Positions 23,006 to 35,300 of a DNA stretch of 64,000 bases are shown here, one piece after another. The notes below the pieces were generated by a model. The model worked only from the letters and a program-made list of their open reading frames with translations, searched no databases and was not told the DNA's origin. The position numbers and the translations under genes are program-made. Numbering within the stretch: position 1 is the stretch's first letter; every line of letters begins with the position of its first letter. Origin of the DNA: Trissonchulus latispiculum (lineage: Eukaryota; Nematoda; Enoplea; Enoplida; Ironidae); contig JASAND010008447.1 in assembly GCA_030248195.1 (NCBI GenBank), positions 1 through 64,000 on the forward strand, written 5' to 3'.

Positions 23006-24184
23006 GATTTCAGCACTAGTCACACACAAGTTCACAAGCCGCCCTCGTTCTTGTGATCTTTTGGATTGCGTTCATAAACTGTAGAAAATTGGAATTCAAC
23101 TAAGTTTCCACGGTTGCCTATACGCTATAAGCCAAAAGTTGAAAGAGTAATTCAAAAGTGTGCGAAATTTCGGCAATTTGTAGAAAGTCTAACTTGTTGC
23201 TTTTGGGCCAATGAAACCAAACCATGAAAAACAATTCTTAACAAAGCTGTTGGCTTGTGAAACGGTGTCCAATCATGAAATCGAATTCTTTTACGTCTCA
23301 AACTGAAACTTATAGAGACGATATTAGGCTCTACTGCCGATGTTATCAACGCCTAAACCAGGCACAAGTAGCCAGTTAACTTTGTTTGGCAAAACGCAAA
23401 AGATAAATCCAGCTTGAGAATTAACCTGATTTTAGGCGTTGGAAATAGAAAACTCCCATCTATGTAAAACAGTGTATCTAGTTAGTAAGAGAGCACAACA
23501 CAAACGGTAAAAAGGCTTGAACAATTTCCAACTTCCAATTTCAGTATAGTTAGTTCGCTATAATTGGCGTTACAACTTGGCTAAACTGTTAAAAGCGGTT
23601 AAACGAAAAACCAACATACAAGTGTAATGCACTACGTAGGTAAGCAATTAAAACAGCCGCATTAGCTGTAAAACTTTTAACCAATTATTATGCAACAGAT
23701 AAACAACAAACAAATAAAGACAGATCCATCCAGATTTCTGCAAATATAAAGAAAGATAGACGAGAAATCGAAGAAAAACTGTCAGATTTTTTCCGCAGCA
23801 TACCAAGATTAAATCTTGGTTCGACTACAAACTAAATTGAACCCAAGTGATGAATGAGAACTGTACATACTAATACTATATATACTCTAAAATCTGGAAA
23901 AACAAATCGGCAATTTGCGTAGAAATGCAGCAAATACCATACAACATCAACGCCAATATCTACATACCTACTGAACAGACAAAATAACATGAAAATCAAA
24001 ACTGTTCATAATAACTGTAACAGAATCAAATGCTTTCGGAATATAGCACTGACAAAGGCAAAATGACGAAAACTGACTAAGACAAACTCACATAATTACC
24101 CGATTATGCAATGAATAACCACAAAGCAACGATCCTTGACTACTACTACTACTACGAACTACATACGACTGGTTTATAACAGAT
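23006..24184. other. non-coding; one decayed MITE
   Basis: Contains a decayed relative of the MITE at 18000 (23337-23441: CCGATGTTATCAACGCC at left, TTTTAGGCGTTGG at right). The rest is AT-rich with no recognisable feature. Confidence 0.55.
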
Positions 24185-24188
24185 TTAA

Positions 24189-25203
24189 GGTACTGGTTTC
24201 CTTTCGGGTATTTTTGACTCATACGGCTTTAATCCTTTACGTAAATGGCTAAAACTTACGAAATAACCATTTCCGTGCTCTTTAACATTCTGGGACCAGT
24301 CCCGTCTTTTTCGGCCAAAAGATGAGAAAGTTTTGGTTTTTCGCCTTAGGCTCCCAGTCAGTAGACAAGACACGGGATTGGTTGCTATGGCTGGAAAAAG
24401 GACACGAAAACGAACATTTTTGCTCTTACAACTTTTGAGCTGTCTCCAGTGGTTAAGTCGGTATAAGCAAAAAAACTGTTTTTAGGGTCAAAAAATGGTC
24501 ATTTTTGAGGAAATCAATTTTTTCAAAATTACTGCCGCATGTTAAGGACAAAGTTGGCTTATTTATACTCAATCGATACAGCGTCGAAATGCACATTTTA
24601 TGAATGCCTAGTAGCCGGAATTTATTGCTTTCAGCTGGAGATTTGGCCGAAAAGCCATTTTGGCAAAACTGCGATTATTTTGTTTCGAACATCGATTTCT
24701 CAAAAACTACTCGACGGATTCCGCAAATTTTTGGCAGAATCTGAAATTCGCACTTCTGCGGAAGGACGTTTTTCTTGGTTTGGGCTAAAACGTATCGAGT
24801 AGCAAGAAAACTCAATGCGAAGTTGCGAAATTTCGTGTCATCGCACATTTGCTGGATTTTCTGGAGTATTGAGACTTGTTGAGCCAAATCCAAAAAAACG
24901 TCCCTCGGCCCATATGTCCTTCATGTCGTGACACATAAAGAACTAGAACTTTTGGCCGATTCTTCAGTTCTGAGAAATCGATGTTCAAAGATTTTTGGTC
25001 TACATTCTTCATGTTAGATGTCAGTATGTCAAAAAATTACTGCAATTTTTTGCTACTTTTGCCAGTTTCGTAAGCACATGTGAATCTACAGAGAATAAGC
25101 TTTAAAACGATGTATAAAGCTCTTTCCAACTCCCGAAATTGCGAAAGTTATAGCGGTTAAAAAAATTACTAAAAAAAGCACTGCACAAAAGGAACCCAGC
25201 ACC
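24189..25203. mobile_element. TTAA-target element, GGTRCTGG ends (1015 bp)
   Basis: Flanked by TTAA at 24185-24188 and 25204-25207. The left end GGTACTGGTTTCCTTT is mirrored by AAAGGAACCCAGCACC at the right. It has no long open frame. Its interior matches 31838-32836 and, inverted, 53089-54089. TTAA duplication is the hallmark of piggyBac-type transposition; assignment rests on that alone. Confidence 0.82.
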
Positions 25204-25207
25204 TTAA

Positions 25208-25948
25208 ACCAAACACAATGTTGACTTAAGCCAGGGTTAAGCTATACATCCGCCTCTAACAACCGATCATGCAAACAAATTACAACGAAAATTCCAACAG
25301 TTCAATACATCATTCAAGACAAACAAATTGAGCAAAAAAATGGAATGAAATTTTTTGTTTTTTAGTGTTTCACTCTTCAATGAACACAGAAATTTTAAGA
25401 CGACCCTTAAACTTTTAATTCCTTTCCTATGTACATTCAGTTGAAAACAGCTATTCAGTTACATCAAAGTTAAAATTTGGAATAACCTAATTAATGAAAT
25501 AGGTAAACAATTCTTAAATTTTAAACTGATTAATTATTCGTTAAGTATTTCACAGAAATTAGTAGGATATATACCAACCAATTATCTTAGTTCTGCATAT
25601 TGCTTTAAAATAAAGTTATAAGACAATTCGAACCCAAAACAGTAAACACACATGTATATATCCAACTCTGCTACAAAATTTGCAGCACAAAAGTAAAGCC
25701 GACAAATCATTGAAAAACAAAACGTAAACACAATGAAAAACCAAAAAGCCAATAAACAAAGAAAACAACGGACATAATTGCATCAGAAATTGCAGTTGAT
25801 CCAATTCCAAAAGTATATAATACCAAATAGATAAAGCATGAGAGTCTGTGTCATATATTCTGATTTTTTATCCAAAACATGGCATCGACGGTTATCGGAA
25901 ATGCGCGAATCGCACCGCGCGAGACGCTTGCCATAACTGTTTTACTAC
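25208..25948. other. non-coding, nothing recognised
   Basis: AT-rich intergenic DNA downstream of gene A. No polyadenylation signal could be assigned to the gene. Confidence 0.6.
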
Positions 25949-26115
25949 GGACCTTTTCGCGCGCGAGTTAAAAAAGTAGAGTTAACATTTTTAAACTCGG
26001 TTTACCCTGCAGTCGAATTAAAATAAACTATTTAACCCTTTTAACCATGTGCACGATAAGGATTGAGCCAATTTTAACTCTTTTAAGCTTATTTAACTCG
26101 CTGCGCGAAAAGGCC
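25949..26115. mobile_element. small palindromic MITE, CCTTTTCGCGC ends
   Basis: CCTTTTCGCGCGCGAGTTAA at the left is mirrored by TTAACTCGCTGCGCGAAAAGG at the right, around words such as TTAACTC. It lies just 3' of the gene A stop. A relative sits at 45497-45703 in the last intron of gene B, a different relative position, so the two insertions are independent. Confidence 0.65.
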
Positions 26116-26228
26116 TATATATGTGCTCTTTTTGTAAATTCCAATACACTAAAATCCAGCAATTACTGAAACACTGTGCCCAGTAAGACAATGGAATTGG
26201 GGAACCGGGGTGGGGGGGGCAGGCCCCT

Positions 26229-26397
26229 TTAAACCGGATAAGGAAGACCAGGCTGGCCGGGGACAGCGGGATCCAAAAGCAGGGGGCGGCGTCTTCGTAC
26301 TGGCGGATTGGATCCCGGTTCAGGCGGGCTCGGAGTGGCACTCCTATCAGGATCGTCCACCACAGACAAAGGATCACCAACAGGATTACAGCTGCTT
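26229..26397 (-). CDS. gene A last exon (Pro/Arg-rich C-terminus)
   Basis: Acceptor CTTTTTCTTGTTTAG precedes 26397. The large exon ends in phase 2 (AG), so the first base here completes AGA (Arg). Reading on gives 55 residues, including PPEPGSNPPVRRRRPLLLDP, and a TAA stop at 26231-26229. The exon also has an open frame with a hydrophobic run (LLVILCLWW). That frame is not the one set by splicing and is not a membrane protein. Confidence 0.85.
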
Positions 26398-29300
26398 CTA
26401 AACAAGAAAAAGCGAGAAAAACTAAATAAAGGGCGCGAGAGTAGGGTGAAACCGTTTTACCCTGCATGCTCATGCATGCATGATCAATGAAATTCCAAGG
26501 GCCCTAACAAGCCACCACCTACAGGACAAATCCGTATAACAAGCCCAGCCATGAAGACATAACTTATAAGTCAAGGTACAGACAGACTGGTTTAAATTTT
26601 AACTTTCTTGAAAACAGTTTTTACCCACCGAAGTTTGGCCGGTTCATGCTCCGACGGAGCAACGGAGAAACAGTTCAAAAAAGAAGAATATCACCGGTTC
26701 ATGCATCATTAAGCTGAGAACGGAACAACGGAGAAACGGATGAATGGATTCGTAAAAAACGGATAAATGGAAAAAATTGCAAGTTAAATTTGGTTAACTG
26801 AAAATTATTCTGTGCAAAAATTTTTATGTTTTGTTTGGTCTTTTTTATAAGGAATTTTCAGACTTTCCGACTTCAGTTCTTGTTCTAACAACTTTCTGAC
26901 TTTCTTGTCTAAAATTTTGTAAAAATATTTCGATGTGCAAAAATACTTTTTCAATAATTAACATTATTTTCGTCCGTTTCTCTGCTTCTCACTTGCTCCG
27001 TTTCTCCGTATCTCCATCGTTTACCGTAGCCTTCAGCCAATCAGAAGCGCGAACTAATGTAAACAACAGAAAGTTAATCTCCGTTTTTTTCGTTCAAGCA
27101 TGAATCGGGGAAACGGAGAAATTGTCCGTTTTCCGTTCGCCTGTTTGTCCGTTTCTCCGCTGCTCCGTCGCAGCATGAAAGACTTTATTCGAAGACTAGT
27201 TATTTTATCACACATTCTACCAGTTCCAGATGTCACATGTCCAGATGCCAGATTCCGTTTCTGAGGCAACTGGGCGGCAGTTGTGCTTATTTACAAAATC
27301 AGAGACAAATTAAATTTTGATTATAAGGTAAATTTTCAAGGCTTTATTTTTGGGTACTAAGCTGCTGATCCCAACAATAATGAAATGCGTAGGCATTGCG
27401 TCAATTTTTAAGTTAGAAAGCTGCAGTGACGTATTTGCACAAAGAAACAACTAACATTTTTTACTTCAGATTTCCATCAAAAACAACAAAAACTAGAAAA
27501 TCATAAAAAACTCGACTAACCTGATACTGTCCACAGACTCCTGCTGGGATGAACCATCAGGACTGCTCAGCAGAGCAGGACGAGTGGTCGCCTCCAAGCG
27601 GATCTGTTTGGAAGGCTGTGGAGGCAAAGACGAACCCGCCGATGTCGAATCCGTTGGACCGTCAGCACTCGTCGCAGCGGCGCGGCTACGTCGTTGCTCC
27701 TGATGCCGGCGACGTCGTTCCTCCTTTCGCTGGGCTCGCTCTATCCGGGCCCGGACGACCTGAATCTGAAGATTCAGTTCAGTTTCAGTTTCCGTCTCCT
27801 CATCCGACGTACAGCTGTCAGAGGAGACCAGGCTGAATCTAGGCGATGAAGGCGGTGGATGGCGGCGGTTCGCCCTCACCCCGGAGCCTGAGTGAGTTCC
27901 TGGGGCGGGCATCGGATGAAAACCGCGCTTACTCCATCCCAACTGTAGTCGGGACAGTTCATCGTCTCCAGAGCGTCGGGCCACCGGCGGTACCAGGATA
28001 GACTGACGCTGCATTTCCGCCAAATACTCTGATACCTTCTGTCGATCAATTCCATCGACTAGGGGCCCCGATCGGGGCTGGTCGATCGATTTCGTTCCTT
28101 TCTTGAGCTGAGACTCCAGCTTGAGCATTGACGAGGACTGAGAGGGTTTGGACACCGCTGGTTGTTTGACTTCGGTTCGTTTCAGCAGACCTTTCCGGGA
28201 ACCGGAATCAGACGGGTTCGTTCTGATCAGTACGGATTTTAGAGCTGGCTTCTCCGGCGGTTCCTGCTTTATGGCAACCGGAGCGCAGGGCGACTTTTTC
28301 AGGAACTTCAGTCTGGTCAACTCTGAGGCGTCCGTGTTCACTTCATACTCACTCTTGGTCGTCACAGACTCCAAGTCGTCAGAATCAGACACCAAATCTA
28401 CTACATCAATCTCAGGCTGCGAAGAACCAGCAACACCGGTAGAACTTCCATCAGCAGGCGTGGCACTACTCGAAGCCGCAGGCGCAGTAATAGTGGTTGA
28501 GCTGGGAAAAGTGGCACAAACTCGGCTGCTCAGCTCAGCCCTATCTGGCACAGTGAGGCTCGTGCTCTCATCACACGCCGGTGTCTTCGCAGAAAACGCC
28601 TCCGTCATGCTACAGGAAGCGACCGGCTTCTTGGCAGTTGTCATCCCAGAATCTCCGGCAGTGGCCGGACGTTTGGCGACCGTTTTTCGCTTAGGCTTAG
28701 GCATCTTAATCTTCTGGGTCACAGACTTCTTCAGGGACGACTTCAGCAACACGGTCTCGGTAACCGAAGCGCTGGTAGGAAGCAAACAGGAAAAAGCAAC
28801 TGCTGCGTCGCAGCTGGCTACCGTGGTCACCGGAGATTCAGCGGAACCAGACGTAGTAGGTCCAGTGGTGGGCGTTTCAGACTCAGACCTAACAGCGGCA
28901 GCACTAGAGGTAGCAGTAGCAGTAGAGCGCTTGGCTCTACGAGATTGACGTCGCAGAGTTGGCGGTCGTTTGATCACAGTAGAAACGGACTGTTTTGCAC
29001 CGGTCGATTTCAAGGTCACAGCTGTCTCAAGGTTGGCATCGGCACTGGGCGGACAGTCCAGTTCCAGCTGGCACGGAACACTGTTGGCTGCCAGCTGGTT
29101 TGAATCAGGCGGGTCCGACTGAACTGAATCTGCCACAGCTGCGAATTCGGCCATAGATAGCGGCGCCAAATCGGCCACATCCAGAAACTGCAGCAGCTTA
29201 TTCAGGCCTCGATCTGAGCGCCGACAGCATTCGGTCTTCAGCAATTCTTCTCGTAAACAGCGAGTGGAAGTTGACGACTTTCGGACAGTTTTTCGAGGGC

Positions 29301-32300
29301 GACGAGCCGTAGATTTCTTTTTCTGGGGAAAACCGTCCAAAGATCTGGTCTCGTCCAGATCTTCAGATTCCAGATTGCTGTCGCCTGGATTTCGAGGACT
29401 CTCAAAGGGAAGCAGCAAATCGAATCCTCCAGGACGGCTCAGTCGAGTTTCCACATTTCCCATCATCTGATTGGCTGAGGACTCCTTTGACGGCGGCTGT
29501 TGAGAACTAATCAGATCAAGCTGTGGCAAATCAGAGACCAGAGAGATCCCGCCACCACTGCTCGAGGAAGCAGAGTTCTCTCCTCCACCACTCTCGGACA
29601 GTGATCGGGCTCGGGGAATCGGTGAACGGGCAGCGAGGACTGGCGAATTACGGACTACTGGATCGGAATCCGACACAACTGGTAGAGATTCAGACTCTGA
29701 GACGGCAGTCGGGCCCGACACTGACAGATCACCAGCTTCCTGGTGGGCACTGTCAACGCCGACAGTCGTGGAATCTTCACTCGCTGACGTAAGACTGCTA
29801 GGTTCAGCAGAAGTCGTGACAGGCAAAGGCTCGGGTGGAGATTGGATCGAATCGTCTGAGACTCGAAAGATTCGACGTGGACTCGGGGTACTGGGAGTTT
29901 CCAGAGCGGGTCCCACAGCCAACAGGGAATCCTGGACCCGACGACGGCTAAGGCTGACCAGAATATTCTGGGGCGAAGCCGATCTTCCTGGGGTCGCCGG
30001 TATCGGAGAACCACCGAATTGGTCGTTCATCGGAAAGTTGAAATCGTCCAGAGGCGGATCAAAACAATCCAAGCCATGAGAGAGGGCCGGACTTACATCC
30101 CAGCTGTAGCTGAGACTGCGGTTCGATGTAGGCGTGAAAACCATAGGCTCAGATTCAAACCCTTCTTCAGCGGTAGCGATTTCTTCAGGTTCACTCTGGA
30201 TAATAGGATCTAAGAAAACGCCTGAATCGTTATCCCCTGCCAGCGCCAGAGGAGGAGGGCATTTCGCAGGGGGAGTGGACTGGCCCAGGCCGCTCCGGGA
30301 AGGACCAGGAAGAGAGCAATCAGCGGCCAAGGCCTGAGGACCAGGTTCGGTAGTGTCAGATCGGACAGGCTCCTCAGGATGGGACAAAGCCATGTCGTCT
30401 GAACAGGACACATCCGAAGGAACGACGGATTGACCATGGTCAAAACGCCGGCTCTCAGTTCCAGTAGGAGGTAGTGCCACGGTGGTAGGCTGTTCAACAG
30501 AGGCCGGCGAAAGGCCAATTCCACTATCGCTGGTGGCAGCAGGAGATTCAACCAGGGGCTCCAGGCTGCTGTCAGATTCTGAGAGGACTGAAATGCCGAT
30601 CGGATCAGGGATCCGCCGGGCAGATGCCAGTTTCTGACTCAGCAGTTCACTGAGAACTGTGGCTCCGCTGAGCGCCACACTGGAGATGGCGCGCATCCAC
30701 AGCATGGCTGGAGGAATCAGACTGGAGGGAGTGGAGCCAGGAGAGGACTGGAACTGGGAAATGTTGAGGCTGGGCGCGTCAGACGCCAGCTGACAAAGGC
30801 CGGGAAATCTGGGATCAGAACTGCCTGGTTGCGTTTCCAGCAGCTGACGCAATAGCTGGTCTGGATCCGAATTATTCTGAAATAAATGGAACAAAAAATA
30901 TCACTGTTTGACCAAAAGATGTAGAAAACAACACTGATTTACTTAATCTCATTACAAAGCTAATTCTCTTCTTTTTCTTCTTCTGATCATGGGTCGCAAA
31001 GGAAACAAAAAATTATCCAGCTGTTTTTGTAGTAGTCCTATTGTTGACAGAAGTGCAAAAGTTCTTTGTTCATAAGTCACGTTTGGAGGTTTCGCTATGA
31101 ATGATAAGGATAGATTTGCAACAAACATCCTGCCTTGCTCGCCGCTCATGTAGGGGGTCCACAAAATAAGAGTTTGCTGACATTTGGATAAAATGGCGCC
31201 CCCCACTAAAGATAGAGTTCAGGCTTTGCTCATGTAGAGAACACGGTGGTAAATTGGACTAAAATCATCGTGGTCGCAAACTCAGGAAACAGCCGGCAAA
31301 CTTCATTCGTCCCTGCCTTGGGATTGCTGTTTTAATAGTTTCAGAAAGTAAATAATTTCTTCAATACATATATAACTCCAGTATACGGGCTTTTTAACGA
31401 AGCTTTAATGAAAACTCAAATTCGTTGCATCCATCCCACGTTTTATGTCCCTCTGCAATGTAACAGATGCGGTATGAACAAACACAAAAACAAATGTATA
31501 CATTTGAAAACTAAAAATAAGTAGTATAGATCACAAAATTGTGGAAAAGAATTTATACCTGTGCACAAATTTTGGATAAGCTATCAAATAGCTTTGCGTA
31601 GGACTGCAAACGACGTTCAGACTCAGCGTTCGACAGATCTGAAGAAGGGGATGAATCTAAAAAACAAAGCTTACGAATACAAAAATCAAGACAAAACTAG
31701 CCGTTCTCTGCCATCACTGAAGGATTCTTTAAGACATAGTATTATCCCCCGGCCACTACCTAAAAGCTGTCTGTCATGTCACTCATAGTGAGTGCCAGAC
31801 ATGCCAACCATTTTACCAAAAAAAGTCGCGAGCTTAAGGTGCTGGTATCGCTTTGTGTAAATTCGACCCTACAAGCTTCAATTCTTCATGAAAGTGGATG
31901 AAACTTTCCAAATACATTATTTTCGTGCTCTTTAACATTCTGGGACCAGTCCCGGATTTTTAGGAGCAAATATAAGAAAGTTTTGGTTTTCGCCCTTATT
32001 CTCACAGTAGTACATAGTCGCTACACCGGATTGGTTGTTATGGCTGGAAAAAGGGCACCAAAATGAACATTTTTGCTTTTACAACTTTTGAGCTACCTCT
32101 AGTGGTTAAACAAGCCAAAAACTACTTTTGGGGTCAAAAAATGGCCATTTTTGAAAAATCGGTTTTTTCAAAATTACTGCCAAATCTTACAAACAATTTT
32201 GGCTGATTTATACTCAATCGATACACCGTCCAATTGCGCATTTTATCAATAGCTATTCGCTGGAGTTCGTTGCTTTAAGCTGGAGAATTCGCCGAAAAAC

Positions 32301-35300
32301 CATTTTGGCAAAATTGCGATTATGTTGTTTTGAACATTGATTTCTCAAAAACTACCCAATGGATTGTGATTTTTGGCTGAATGAAAATTAGCCCTATTGC
32401 GGAGGGACATTTTTCTTGGTTTGAGCTAAAACAGCTCCAGTTGTGAGAAAACTAAATAGAAAGTTGCGAAATTTCGTGTCATCGTGCATTTGCCGGATTT
32501 TCTGGAGTATTGAGACTTGCTGAGCCAAATCCAAAAAATGTCCCTCGGCCCACATGTCCTTCATATCATGGCACAAGAAGAAATTTTGGCCGATTCTACA
32601 GTTTTGAGAAATCGATGTTCAAAAATTTTTGGTCTATATTCAGTCTGTCAGATGTCAGCATGTCGGCAATTTTTTGCTATTTTTTGCCAATTTTGCTAGT
32701 TTCTTAAGCTCATGTTAATGTACAGATTATAAGCTTTAAAACGATGTATAAAGCTATTTCCAACTCCCGAAATTGCGAAAGTTATAGCGTTTCGAAAAGT
32801 CACGACAAAAGCACTGCACAAAAGGATACCAGCACCTTAAGATGAGTGTCATGCCCATAACAAATCTGGGACTGTCCATCTATATGAGTTACACGACAGG
32901 GAACGTGAAGTCTAGGACGACAGTGCAGTGACTTAGTGCTTGTCAGGATTTACACAGCTTAGCGTTTAGTAAATCGCCTGTATTGATGACAGACAGCCGG
33001 GATGACTTCGGCTCAAGAAAGGGCAAACTGGGGCACACTTAGAAGTTAGATAGTTAGAAATCCTTGGTAACAGAAGTTTGGGGCAGTCGCAGTTGGACGC
33101 GCGTATATACCTAATCGAATCCGCTATAGCGTAATTTTGAACTGCTAAAAGACTTGTTACAGAAAGGCGCTTTGACGGGTGTCTTTGAGCTTTCACGACT
33201 ATGAAATCACCTTCATTAGGGTTCGAGAGTCGTCCACTGTTAACGGTTCTGGTATTTCTACATTTCAGGGAACATCCTAAACCAAGCAGCGCCCGCGAGC
33301 GAGAAAGCTTAGGAAGCAAAAGAAAAGTACTAAAATGTCTCCAGCTTTCAGTATAATACTTTTTAATTTGTATTGAAAGTTTGACCGTTTTGCACAAAGG
33401 TGCCAGACTATGGCCAATAGTTTAAATTGAATAATGGAGTTGAACGGATTTTGGAAAACCTTTTCCAATATTTCAAATCGAATCAGTGAGTCTGATCCTA
33501 CAATTCTACATGGAATATAGATCGATGACTTTGTTTTGTGTGTTTTGAAAGTTATACATAAAATGCTGTAGCAGATACCAAACTATACAGCAATAAATAA
33601 CCCATACATACCTTGACTAATGACAGTCTGAACTTTTCTGGCAGTAGCAGAAAATCGATTGGAACAATTGCATAATACTTCATTGAAATTTCGATGAATT
33701 CTGAAAGAAATAAATTACGTAAACATTATAACGAAATTATAAAAAACAACCGAACAAACGGCGAACCATATTATGAACATAAAGCTTAAGCTCTATTCCT
33801 TTAAAGATTAAACGGATTATATTTAATCCTATTTCCTTAATGCAGCAAAGATTAAAATTCTAATCTAATCCTGTTTCTTTACTCTCAACTCGGATTAGAA
33901 ATTGAACGAGTTCGTTTTAATCCGACTGCTTAATTGCTGTTTCTTTAAACAAATAGATCCTTAGTACACTTAGTTGGAAATTAAGTTTTCAATCTAATTC
34001 ATACTCTAAGTCTAAAAAATATATTATACATCAAAAGCTTACCTATTAATCTCCAAATTACAGTAGTAATCCTCTGTCATGGTTCCCATATTGCGAATAT
34101 TTTTCTGAAAAAGCAAAACAAGAAAAAATTCCAAACACAAACAAATGAAAACTTTTCTTGAAAAATTCTCCATCAACTTCATAGTTAGGTAGCTAACTCA
34201 CGTAGTGAAACATCTAACGGACGTATATATAGTTTCATTAATTCTGTTATTTGTCTTGCCCGTTACGATTTGAAACCGTTATTTCCCGTTAGGGCACCTC
34301 TGTTAATTTTATCTCATTTATTGTTCTGCGTAGGGCACTATTACGTTAGGGCTCCCTAGCATTAGAGCACTAGTATGCACTCTTGTTGGTTATGTAAAGA
34401 ACGCTATGTAGCGAATTTAAATGAGCGGTGCGTAAAGTTCGTAAAGTGCGCACTCATTTTTCCTAACACAACGAAATTAAGTATCAAATTATTATTATAT
34501 TTGAATTACAAAATTTGAATGATTATATAAATATCAAATTAGCAAAGTTAAGTTAGTTAGGATTCATTATTTCATTCAGTTAAAAAATTAAACTTAACAA
34601 AAATTCGTTTGAGCTAATTCTTAAATTTGAACATGAAATCGCAAATAGCATGTATGAACATAAATGATTCATGTTATATTATAAAAAAATAACGTTTTGA
34701 ATATTTAAGATTTTTTAAAATTCGAAATTTTTGAAAAGTTTTTGGTTAAAACTTTATTAGAAATATCTCCTGTCTGTTCCATTTATGTATATTACACTTG
34801 CGGTTACTTTAATGCGAGAATATCTAGACTTTCCAATTTGGGGGGAAATAGTTTAACTGGGTTATGGGGGGGAATAGTTAAGAGTTAACAATACTTCTGC
34901 TTAAAGTTAAGATTTGAAAACACTACACATAACCTTTAAACTTTGTTTTTGCTAACATTCTATCTTTCGCAATTTAATTGTTTTTATAATTGCTGTTGAT
35001 AATCTTGTTTTTTAAATTTCTCATTCCAAATTCGCATTACTTTTTTTAGAATCAGGAAAATCTTATGATTCTCATTTCATTACTTTCATAATTTGAAGCC
35101 CGTAAAACTTGCTAAATCAAAACCGTGTAAGTGTTGTATACTTATGCACAATGCAGCCGTGTTTGACAATTCAAGGGTGCCCTAAAGCAAACTGTCTTTA
35201 ATTTACAATGTTTTCATTAAATAGAATTGGATTATCATGACAGAGCCCTAACGCAGATAGTGCCCTAACGCTAGACAATCTTTGAAACGGTCGAGGTTTG

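Noticed and set aside
26093..26473. Membrane-protein-like frame (LLVILCLWW) and its counterpart at 45128-45571
   Set aside because: The reading frame set by splicing from the large exon is different and ends at a stop conserved in position. The hydrophobic frame is a shadow.
28148..28948. 266-codon plus-strand frame, and the 340-codon frame at 47960-48982
   Set aside because: Antisense shadows of the large exon caused by its Ser/Thr/Pro codon pattern; the minus-strand frame has splice support.
30876..30894. Start of the large open frame as the protein N-terminus
   Set aside because: The first codon is TTG and the six codons lie in a polypyrimidine acceptor ending CAG; three upstream exons join at this point in phase.
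30952..31206. 84-codon minus-strand frame in the intron, also at 50455-50709
   Set aside because: It begins with GTG, not ATG, and is kept between copies only because the whole tract is nearly identical. Inclusion as an exon would introduce a stop.
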